DNA of 64,000 bases, from positions 10,478,501-10,542,500 of the forward strand of contig WPIO01000001.1 in the NCBI GenBank assembly GCA_009760855.2. Direction: 5' to 3'. Below the pieces are notes generated by a model that did not search any database, was not told the DNA's origin, and saw only the letters and a list, made by a program, of their open reading frames with translations. The translations under genes and the position numbers were made by a program. The DNA comes from Cristatella mucedo. Lineage: Eukaryota; Bryozoa; Phylactolaemata; Cristatellidae. This document shows, one piece after another, positions 10,811-23,140 of the stretch; the stretch's first letter is position 1, and each line of letters opens with the position of its first letter.

Positions 10811-13800
10811 CACGCTATCGGCTCTACTGCTAGCTATCGCATCGAATTCGGTGGAATATAAGGCAGTACAGCCTTGGCAGTTTAGTGCTCGGTCATTCTG
10901 CATCTGAGTTTACTTGCATTCACTCGGCATCTTGGCATACATTTTTCACCAGCAATAGTTGGCATTATTAACATCCGTCCGGTTGGGGTTAGCAAACGAT
11001 TTGACCTGTCATTTAGAGTTCCAAATGGCGTTTGCTAACCATTAACAATTAGAGGATGCAAATCATAAGTGATTTCTTAACAGTGTATCATTAGAGTTCC
11101 CCTACAGCCCACCGGCTTGTTTTTGATACCAATTATGGATGACGATTTTCGAAAGAAGAAGCCTAGCCAACTGATGGAAGTAAACAGGTTGCACTGACAT
11201 GCATAGACATAACAAGCCGCCTGCAGGGGGCCCAAGCAATGCACCACGAATGGCTTAGAATCGACCAACGACACAAGCAAGCAGTTTCCTGCCCACTCCT
11301 GCAACCTATGCCATTCAGGCAGGCAACCAAACAGGCTGAAAACTGCCTTTGGATGTACTGCCGTCCTCTAATAAAAGCAATCAGAGCATGGACAGCTGCA
11401 AGCATTGCATCCATGGGCTGCCGGCGTACACGAGGAAGCCGAACAGCAGGTGAAAGGGGAGGGACCTACCAACACCATGCAGAAAAATGAGTTGCATAAG
11501 CAATCGTTTACTGCTGATAGGCATGCCTATTCTTCTCATCGTTCTGCTGCTCCCTAATGGCCTTCATGCAGTTCTTATCACGGTCGACAAAATGCTACAG
11601 CTCTTACATGCGTTGGCTTAGCAGAGCTAATCCCATTCTCACCTCCAGGTGCTCATAAGGGTCAGCTTCCGTGTCAGAGTCGGTGGTAAGCAGCCCAAGA
11701 GTCGTATCGCTTATAGCTTCAATCGAAGCCAAAATGGGACCGATGACGTCCGGGTACTGTGCCGACAATAATAAAATGAATCAAGCATTCTAATGCGATT
11801 CGCCATTTAGGTTACACACTGCAATTTAATGAAAGACTACAAATTGCAACACGACTGACGAAAGAATTAGCTAGCCGAGTCAACAGCCGGTCAACATGAC
11901 AAGCTTCTTGGCAGTTCCATGTACAGGTATATCCATTCGTAAACAACTTACACGGTCCTTTACATGTTTCATGCACAGAAGTGCTGTTGCATGTCAATAA
12001 GCTCTGGTGATATTGAACATCGAAAAGGAAATTAGTAACAGCAGTGCTATGATGTAATATCACATACTGGAAGAGAGAGTGGTTACTCCCTCCAGGGGTC
12101 TAGCTAGGCACTTACAGCCTTAGCACCGGGACCATGCTGCCAGCCCAGCTCAAAGAATGATCGGGCATGTCTATCACGATGGGGGGGGGGAGAGGAGACC
12201 ACAGGTTTGCCACCAAATAGAAGCCAAAGAGTGCCTTACCGATCGCCAGTCTTGCTTGGCCTATTTGGGATAGCAATGTCTGTCAGTGCCAGCTGCTGCC
12301 CTGTTCTTCGTCTTTTTCAGGGAAAGAAAGGCAAATAGGCTGGCCATTGCTCTGAGGAAAGAGTCACCATTGCATCTTATCGCGGGGCTTCCCTCTCTGA
12401 GGATGCTTCCCTCCTTCATTGTGGAGGGGAGGAACTTCACCAACCAAAGTACAGTTTCTACCCTGCAACTTAATCGTGCTTTTTAAGATAGCAAGTCCTT
12501 ACCCTGTTGTAGATATGGTGCTAATGCAATAAAGCACAGCTAGTGGTCACTACACCACAACCATGAAAGAAGGGGGTCATATACTCGTGGACATGGATTG
12601 CAAACCTGTGACCAGGACTCCCGCCTTAGCAGGTGGCAGGTGACTTACGACAGTGGCGAACATAACTGGTTGACCCGATTACTCTTGCACCACCTGGGCT
12701 CTAGTCCAGCCGGTTACCGGATGCTATCCACAACCGGGCTGTCTGTAGTGCCAAGGTGGCACTTGGTGCCATGCAGCAACCTTACAGATACCGATCACAC
12801 AATGCTATCACCGGGCCTAAGGGTGAATGGTCGCTGGTGAATGAGGCCGCAAGCATGATCATATTCTTATATAAGGCCCAAAAATGCAAGCTGGCAGCCA
12901 GAGTTGCGACTGACAAAAGCACGGCCTCATGCTGACAGGTCGGCAGCTTCGGTCCCACCACTGTAAATCGATAAGCGAATGCTTATTACCTTTTGATTTC
13001 GACTTGCTGCTTTAGCCACCATGGCTCTGGTGGTTCTAGGAACTTTCGTGTTCGTTAATAAAATGTTCAATGTTCGAACACTATAAAAATAGAACCGTTG
13101 CATGTCCACTATTAACATAGGTCTTTCGGTATGTTTAGCTTACTTCGACAGGCTTCAGGGTGGATCAAAAACGAGTGCGTAGCAGAGTTGCAAACGTAGA
13201 GCAACGATTAGCAGCAAAGTGGTAGTTTACCCCACCCAAAAGAAAAGGCTCCGACAATCCGAAAACAAGAATGGCATGTTTTTTCATTACATATTTGCAG
13301 AGATGTTAGCCAGGGTGCCAGCATTACTTCGACGGCACTGATTCACTGCATTGTATATGCAAACCTGGAGTTAATCTTCACTAACTTCCGTCAGCAGATG
13401 CTTACAGTCTTCGTTAAAGCAACATCATAAATAAATCATCATTCTCTGTAAAAGGTGCTTCATGATAACAAAAACCCTTAGCACTAACTAAAGAAGCCGC
13501 AACCAAATTTTTGTTGCGATAGAAAGAAATAATATACAAGGTCAAGGCCTTCTTTTAAGAATCCACACGGAAGGCTCATTAGCACCTTTAAGTACCCCGG
13601 AGCCTCTTTTGACATAACTGCTATGAAATGTGTACCCCCTCATTTGGAAAGCCTGAAGCAGTGCACCGAAAGGCTGGTGCTCGGGCGGGCTTCTTTAAAG
13701 CCATCTCAAAAGCATTACCTCTGGCACAAGTTGAGAAACATGATTGCCTCATAAAAATGACAGCCCTCTATAAACCAACCGTAATGATAATGCACGCCGA

Positions 13801-16800
13801 ACATCTAATCCTCCAGGAGTCCTTCTAGCTCCATCAAAAAAATTAAAGGAAGATGTAGGCCCTAAGAATACCAAAAATCCGTAAAATAGGAAAAACTCAG
13901 CAGGCAAGTTACCTATCAACAAGGTTCTATAGCTCCGGCCAAGCATTGAAGCTTCCCTCGAAAAGTTTGGTAGATACCAAAGACGGCACCAAACTCTCGG
14001 AGTGGGGGCTAAAAGATGCATTCTCCGTGGTGTTCCTGCTGTGAGCAGCTTCCAGTCGTCACCGTGTACTTCCCAATATACCGACGATTATTTTGAACAC
14101 TGAAACACGAGTGAACCTCTTCTCCTCAGAATTCAAGGGAAGGCCTAACGGCTCCAGCTTTTATTGTCCTTAGAAGCACCTTCAGCCAGACTTTTGGCTT
14201 TGGCCCCCTCAGCCCCCTTTCTGCGCCCTCACAACACCAGCATTTCGGCGACACCAACTATTAAGGCTAGAGTGACATGTTATCATCGTACTCAAGCATA
14301 TTTCTACCGTTGAAAATGCACTTACTCTAATGTGACTTGGTGCTAGTTAAATCTACGAGCACCCTGGGATCTATGAATGAGACTTATAGCTAATAACTGT
14401 AACAAGACCAGGATCAGTGTCAACTTACGCAGTCAGCCGTTCCAACGAGCCTTTCTGAAACTTGAATATACCACCTGCAATAAGATTAATGGCAAAAAGG
14501 GAGTCACACAATAAAATCGAAGCACATTTTCCAGGTATCAAGTGTTCAATTTCAGACAATTAAAAACTATGAACACAAAAGACAAAACAATCATGCATTT
14601 GACAGACCTATCCTACAAGGAGATCACCTGGACACAGCTGATAGGTGCAAGGAAAAGTCGCTAGAATCGTGGCACGTTACTGATGTCCGGCAAGCTCATC
14701 AAGCTGCTACCCAACCTCGACACAGGTACCGCGAAGCCGAGTTATCCTTGCTGCCATCATCAGAAGAGACCCCAGTAGCAGGTGCAACCAGGTCGGGGTT
14801 TGTGTGTACAACCCGATTTTCCTGATTACACAAGGATAACAAGGCCAGATACCAAGAAAGTGCTTGGTGAGCCATTGTTAAAACTGATAATAGAAGGCCG
14901 AAGATAAAGACAAAACTGTATCATACCCCCCCCCCCTACTTGCAACACCTATTGCGGCTGTGCTAGCTGCTTTTTTCCTATTTGACTCAGCAATTTGCTT
15001 TTCACTGCTGCCTAGTACTACACCATCCCTTGCCAATGGGTTTCGAGTACAACATCAGCTTATACAAGAGATTAGGGGTATGCAGAAAAGATATGAGAAG
15101 GCTTATGGGTGCCATACAAACACAATCTTAGTAAAGTTACCACTATGTAGCGTTTTTTAGATACTTTCTACTGCTAGTATCCAAAATGTACTGCTTAATT
15201 TCTTCCAGCATTGCATACTAGTGCCTTAGATGAAACAGCTCTGTAAGCAGACAAATGATACATGAGGATTAACTTTCTATCCAAGCTGACTAGCTAATTT
15301 GTCGGTGACCTACTTTCGGGGAGGGAACTTGCTGATATATTCGACTTTGGATGCAAGAATACGCTCGGGTGGCAAATGGCCATTCTTATAGGCGAAGTAT
15401 TCCCATATGCGGAGTGAGACTATAGCTAGAGTAAATCTGGGATTCGGAACTGCTATTCTTATAAGCAGAGTATTCATATATCCGATACTGTTATACTTGG
15501 AGTCGACTGTATACATTCGTCAGAGTTCTAATGAGTACTTTGCACGGCAAATACGAGCTATAGCGATATGCTTGCTCATAATAATCAAAAGCAGGAGCAA
15601 AAACGATGCTTACTGGCCAAATGTACGTAATAATAAGGCTGACCAAAAAGAATCGTGATGCCAACAATTTAATCGGGCACAAGTTTGATGTGTCATGGGT
15701 ATAACTGGCTGTCATCATTTTTGTTTCTTCATTAGCTATATGTAGAGTCAAAAAAGTGCAGTTGTAAGTACAGGAAGGGCAATGAGATTGGCTGCTCTTT
15801 TAAAGAGGAAGAAAAGCTCCCTGCACCTCCTGGCCACTCAGGAAAACTATTTTGAAATGAGCTCATGCACACGGTACATGTATATTCACATATGCAAGCC
15901 TCATCACACGTGTCCCCATGTCTATTCATGAATTCGAATGGATGCTATCCAAAAACCAGAACAAGCATGTGCACATACATGCTAAGTAAGAATTGCTACA
16001 CAAATCCAAATAAGAGGGCTGAAAACTATTTAGATATCCAAGTCAGGATGTAGTCTCCTCTAGCTGTTTGTATGTGCATCAGGGACAACCCTATTAACAT
16101 ATTGCTGGTGTAGTTGCACTACTTGATCTCCCAAAAATCCGTGCATGCACGTGATTGGAGTTTAGTATACTGCAGGATAAGAAGGTCCTTGCTGCAGTGC
16201 TGACTGCATGGAAACATTACATGACTTACAGCAGAGGCTGCAATACAGAAGTACACTGGCACATCATTGCCGACCAAATACACCAAATGGCTTGGAGTCA
16301 TTAGCTACTCTACCTCTTGCTTTCCGAGACATTACTACAAGAAATCAACAATAATTCTATGCTTATCAGACTGGTTGCTTCGGGCATGGGATGGCACATT
16401 TTTTTGCTAGCATCTACCGGGGCAGATAAATCCAACGCTTGATAGTACCTTAGAGGTGCATATGATCTGGCTTTCCGACATGCAGTGCAATATTCAGTCA
16501 AGATATACCTAGCTAAGGCTGCAAGTAGCTGAAGCACATGAAGAGTAGCTTTCTTTATTATTACTTCATCATTTGAACATTACAGCACTAAGGTCTCCCT
16601 ATCCTATACAGGGACGAGTGCAAACGAATCTTGGACAACTACACTGCCACTGAAGATGAATAGCCATAGCTTAGCCACCAGCACTACCTGCAGAGGCCGT
16701 AGCTCAGAGTTAGCATTGCTTTACACACGACTGATTAAGGCAGCAGCCCATGGAAGCGGTAGTCTCTTTCCTGTGAATACACACACTACTAGTTAGTTTA

Positions 16801-19800
16801 GCAATACGTTCATACAGAATCACGGTATTGGGTTTAGATAATCCTTACGACTATTCTCTTGCTTGCAACTCTGCCAGCTAAGATGAGTGAAGAAATAAAT
16901 CTCGTGTACGACTTAATGTATGTCTAATTTACACAACATTTTCTTGATATCACTCTTGAGGAAATCAACACTTCCCCCATTCCGCATGCAATAAAAGAGA
17001 CCACGTTTCAATAACTGGAGCAGTGCAGCACTGCCTAGTTCACACTTAAGCATTAGAAATACCGAAGTCGAATGTAATGGACTACAAGTGTTTCGTGAGC
17101 AGATTGTACAAAAAAACATAGAAGGCTGCTGTTTTCCGACAGCATCTCACCCAGTTGCGCAACAGCAGGCACAGGCTAGCAATGAAATACTTGAGTTCAA
17201 GGTACGATATGCTCAACAGCAGTACAGCAGTCAAGATGGCAGTGCACACCAAAGCAAGCTGCAGTTCGAGCGGTAGTTGCCAAAGGTATGTGTAGGCCTC
17301 GACGAAACGCACCGTAGCAGCTGACAGAATTGTCGATGCCGGATGCATTTCCGTGAATGACCTTTTCACCAACAAATGCCCATTTATTAATCAAGCCAAG
17401 ATCATGATCGCTCCATGCAGCAAGTTCGCTGTCATCAAGCTTTTGAGGTTCCTTTATGCCACCACTGAGCTGTAGAAGAGCGGCTGCCAGGCAGACCGAG
17501 AATGCTGCCGACGATCCAAGCCCGGCACCAGGTGGTATACTCGACGCAGCCGATATTGAGAGGCCGCCTCCAAGCTCATCTGCAAACTGTCTACCAAATA
17601 GAAGCCTAATGACTGAAGTTGCAATTTCTGTCGATATAAGATGCCAGCAACAGCAGACGTCGCACTACACTACCCCTACGACATTGGCATAGCTGACGAC
17701 TGTGCAGGAAATGAATGATAAGCTTGTATACGCAGCACTGGTGCTAGAGGCAACACGCCGCCCAGTGCCTTCTGCAGGCACCAATACAAACATTAGTGGA
17801 ACGTTAAACGAGAGAAGTTTCAGGGCTACCACGAGGACACATGGCCAATTAAAAATGCAAGGAAATATCATCTGCAATGATAGCAGCACGGATTTGCAAA
17901 CAGACTCTAGAATGAGCAATGACTATGGTCGATCAATACCCAAGCAACAAGCCTGGTCAATCTCCACACTTAGTCCTCTTGTGGTTGTGTGACTATGTGA
18001 CTACATCTACGCTCGGTATAGCATCGAAGTTCGTGAACTGCGATTGGAATAAAAATGACAGCTGCCCACAGCCAGGGCACTATATAGAGAGAGGCTGGGC
18101 AGACCAAACTCCAGTTCCACCGACTTCAGGGCTGAGTAAAAGTTGTGCTTCTGGAGAGGTGTAGCGAGCAGTTAAAGGAAATGCAGCTGATGCAGGCCTG
18201 CCGCCGGTTGGTGGAGAATACCCATGGTTTTGCACTGGCTGAGTAGGTCGGTCGAGCGAAGGCCACATAAAGGTTGACCGAAGTACACTTCGAGCAGCAC
18301 TATGCATGCAGGAAAAGAATGCGCAGAATGACAGCAGGACAGGAATAGGGAGAGCTGGGGGCAATGAGAAAAGGCAACTATTGTGGAGTTTCAAGTCAGA
18401 AAGACGTCAAGAATCTGTCCGACAGCCACAGATACTTAACGGTGGATTGCACACTCGCACTGCCTGCCGTTGTCTTATTAATACCTCTACGTTGCACAGA
18501 CGGCCTGCTGAGTCTCAAGGTGCTATACAAGTTTAAGTTAATTCACTAATGCATGCTAATTACACGAGTTGACAGTGAGCCACTGCAAGCTGGAATAACA
18601 GCAGGTGATTCAAAAAGCCACGTGCAGAAGCCTAGGGCTGTGTATATGATATGGTAACCATGTTACCACGTTTACACGGCCATGACCTTGATAAATTATG
18701 GCCTGACACGTTACAGCATCAAGGAGTAAGCATATAAATAAATCAGTACTTCTATACTCGAGGGGGCTTATTGCTTACAGCTGGTGGCGGCAATGAAATC
18801 CTTGCGCTTCCACCTTTGCACAAGTTCTCAGGAGATAATAGAAGCATCCACTTATAAGTGCAGCAGGATTTTGAGTCGTAGGTGACACTTCGTAAGCTGT
18901 CTGGGTCGCTTTGGCAGTTCACTTGAACGGTGACTCTAAGGCGGCCCCCCTGAAGCTAGCTTTTATCAACCTAGCTGCATCAGGCTTTTGAACAGCTAAG
19001 AGTGGATCTCTTCCTGGCCCAACGTGCCCTTGGCGCTGTTGCTGACGTCTCTCAACAGCAGGAGCATTCAGCCAGTGAAGGCTGATTTCAGGAATAGCAC
19101 AGATCTAGGGCAACACAGCTGCTATCTCACTTCAGAAATGAGCTGTCATCGGGAGAATGGAAGGGACTCATTCGTGATAACAGTGTCATGTATACGACCC
19201 TAGATTCGGCCCTCAGGCACGGGTAAGCTATAAATAAGCACAGTTGGCACCACGATGCACAGTACCAGAAATAATAAATTCGTTAGATGTCGATGCTTCG
19301 ATCTCCAAAATGCTCCAGGACGGTATTTTTCCCATAGTCACGAACCTCACTATGGCTCAGTGACTGTTCATGTTCATAGACAGAAACATTTAACACAATT
19401 TATGGTAGTGCTCATGTAGATAAGAACAGTAAAAACAACTTACATTTACAACATACCTTGCAGCTGATTGCAATGACATTCACTTGAGAATCAGACTGAA
19501 GTAAGCATGTACTATTCAATCATTGGCAGATACTTACGCATCGTTGGCTAATAACAGTGACATGTAGAAGTAGATAAATAACACAGCAGCAAGGTTTTTC
19601 GTATCGTGAGTATCACGGTCAAACTTAAGGAACTCTAAGATAGCATTCAGCACGTCAGGTGAAGGGACATCCGGATTGGTCACAACTGTGGTAAAGCAGG
19701 AAAAAAGCAACCGTGTCAGTACCAACGAAGGGAATGCATTGAGGCTGCATGCACCGTCATCTCCACTCACTACATCACATTATTATATCACCTAAATCAG

Positions 19801-22800
19801 AGTACCAGCCATAATCTCACTCATAAAGTTATTCCAGACAGCTAACTCTTGACTGAATGCAGCACGAGTACCGACATCAGAAAGCATGCTTGGGTAAACC
19901 TTTGACTAAACAGCAGTAGAGATAAAAAATAGCAGGTCAAAGCAATCAACAGTGGAATTGCTGGGCTTAAACCGAAACTATTACTCGTTAGTCAGTGGCA
20001 GCTACCTTTAGCAAAAGACACGGAAGAAATGGGGTTGTATCTATTTCAACCAACCCAGTTAGTTAGTTCAAGGAACAGGGCCAAGTAAGAATGCAGGTAA
20101 GTACGTCCAGTCTATATGAGATGAGCCGTGTTCAAAGAACAAAAAAGCTTATGTTGAAGTACCTAGAGTGAGAGAAAAATCGCTCTGATCTCTACAAATT
20201 CGACCCCCCCAGGTTTGTAGCCACAATTGTAGCCATCCACAGCACGTGTTCAATTATGCAGGTTAAATTTAGTGAATACACAGAATTTGTGAGATTTCTT
20301 TCTGACTGCCCCACATTTTGGCATACGGATTGGTCGATATGTGAATGTAAGGAGTGAAAGCGATCTCAATTGCAAATATAATTCAGTGAGGTACTTAACA
20401 ACACTAAGCAAGTCGTGATGAAGGCTGTTACCTGATGGAGTTTTTTTTTAGCAAAGTGGTAACGAGAAAGCTAATGTAACCGTAAGACTAGCAAAGGATG
20501 CTGTCTATATCATTTTAGCTCACGACGACCAGCTGCACAACAAAAAAGAGAAAGATAAATGCTAATTTATATTGTCATTGTACAAGCAAGCCAAATGGAA
20601 GACAATTATGAAACATAGTCACAATCATGGTAAGTAAGCAAAAAATGACTAAGCATTCAGGTTCAGATGAAAAATTGACAGCTTTCTCATAAGACAAGAT
20701 CAGGATTAAAAGACGATCATCATATATAGAGGAAGTATGACACTTTTATCGAAGGTCATATCTGGTTTACGACAACAATCTCACGGTCATCAAAAATGGA
20801 ACCTCTCTAGTTTGTAAATGCAAGGATGAAAAAAGACCATTGCCTCATGCTGGTACTGAATTTGCATTGGGAAAGTGCATGTGATTGGAAAGAAAATTCC
20901 AGAAAGTCAAACCGTGAGGAGGTAATGGCTACTTAGATAATGATTTGATTTCACACAAAAGATTTCTAATAACTAAAGACTGCAACATGATTTACCTTCT
21001 GCTGCTCCGGGAGCAAGATTTCGTTCGAGCTGAATGCCTGGTGCTTTCTACAGTTACAGTAGGCATGCTCTAATGAGCAACCAGCTCCATTAACTAGTTA
21101 CATTATTTATAGCTGAGCAGCTCTATAGTATACTAGCTGTATATTATCAACTTAAGGACAGTACAGACATGCACAAAATTACAATGTTTCTTGCAATCCC
21201 AAAAAGAGGAAGGCAGGACATTCTCAGTCATCGAGCACATACAAAGCAGGAGACAGTAAATCAACTTGCACTGTCAGCCCTTTTTTCTGCAAGTAGAAAT
21301 TAGCCGTGAACTCAGCAACTTTAAGTACGAAGAATATGCATTCAACAAACCGTTATGCCATAGGATACCAAACTCAGTGAAACGTTTTGTATACCAACTA
21401 TCTAGCAGGTTGTAACAAGAGTGACCAAATGGCTGAATTGTCATGCATCCGAAGTCTTGTGGACTCATTCAATGCCACGTTCATCACGTGAACAACAGTT
21501 GGGCTGATGGCTTTCCACTAGACAAAAGACAAGCCAAAGATGGTAGAGCTGCATTCAGTTTGGGCTATCAGAATGCACAAATGCATGTACTTTTGGAAGC
21601 ACGTGCACTGGTCTATGCATGAGCACATTCATATAAATAAATCAGCAAAACCGACTTAAAAAATGTTGCTCCAAGGTGGTGAATGGAATGGCAGACCGGA
21701 GGCCATGGTGAATAAGGTACATAATTTAGTGTGAGTAGAGCAAGCCTCTACATATCCACAATAAGGGGACACACCTTCCAAAAAGGAAACCCAACAAGAC
21801 GTCTGGACAAACATTTCGTCAAGGCCATCACTAGTCAAGTAACTGTGGCCAGCTATTTCTCTCTTGCAAACGACACAGCTCATCGGGCAATGACCTACAC
21901 AAGGAAGCTGCCATTGCCTTTTGTTAGCCTACGTCGCCTGGCAGGAACTACTGGCTAGATCAGATATAGAACCTGCATAACAATAGCAAACTAGAGCAAC
22001 CTTGAGCGTGTCCCAGCAGTACTGAGGGGTAGGAAAGCTTGGCTGCAGGGCCTGAATGCACAACTACAATAAGAACGCAGCGGTCCATCACGGTACTTTG
22101 CAGCCGATGTGTGAAAAGCCTATTGATGATACTAGTAGTGACTATTACAGGTGTGCATGGACAGCAGCACTTCAAAGAGCCACAAGTGAATGGGTAGGGG
22201 CTTGAATGTTAAATTATGCTACCTGAAGCCTCCTCTGTATACTCGAGACAGATATGCACGCTGCGGGCACTCAGGCAATACCTAACCACCGATGTGTATA
22301 CATTCGTGAGGTCAGTTACCGAATTATCACACGAGACAAGAGGTACACGTACCTGTTTCTTGTATGATATGCCGTGGCAGCTCATCTACCCGCCACTCGC
22401 CGGACAGAGCAATGTTGGGCAGATTCAATGTGAGCTTGCCATCTTCTCTTTTTGTGACTTTCATGAAGGTTCGTAGATTCAAACTAGCAGCTAGTGCTTT
22501 CTGGCAAAATAAATAAAAACTGCATTACTATTTATGCTCCTTCCTCCCTCGGTAGTATTTATAAAGTGCCTGCAAAGAGATTAAGTTCCCTGAGGGCACT
22601 ATACAAATGTTGTAATTATTACTATCAACACAAGCTACTTTTGGTAAGCTGCTTCAGTCAGCATCTTACAGTCTAATCCACCAAATCGGCTATTGTTGGC
22701 TGAAAGAGAAGCCATGCATGCCTTGAGATAACAAAGTGAATTGCACTGATATACAATTTTCCAGCCAACACTTTTGAGACTGTTGTACCTGATCGTAAGG

Positions 22801-22882
22801 GGACAGCTGCACATGCATACATATGTGAGCAACCACACACGTGCATGCACTCGCATGCACACAAACACACACACACACACAG

Positions 22883-22971
<89 letters not shown>

Positions 22972-23080
22972 GAGGCACATGCATGCACATACAAGCACAT
23001 GCACATGTACATAAACGCAAAAGGGGGTACACTTGTGCAAACCTACAGGGGTGCACCCATGCACACACTCACTCACACAT

Positions 23081-23140
<60 letters not shown>

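Larger units (their letters stand above)
8018..11642. other. MVK intron 7: microsatellite, LINE and GA array
   Basis: A 3.6-kb intron with a CA microsatellite (8354-8415), an AT-rich unstructured part (8416-9930), a minus-strand LINE fragment (9933-10735), a GA array (10736-10807) and a 12-bp inverted repeat (10987-11040). No coding exon is seen. Confidence 0.6.

Noticed and set aside
12598-12840. 80-codon plus-strand frame in MVK intron 6
   Set aside because: No recognisable similarity, lies inside a supported intron on the other strand, and composition is not protein-like beyond chance.
17570-17592. Alternative MVK exon 4 acceptors at GACAG and TTGCAG
   Set aside because: GACAG would place the exon out of frame with [11 protein letters not shown], and TTGCAG would create an immediate stop in the phase set by exon 3; only TTTGGTAG keeps the frame.
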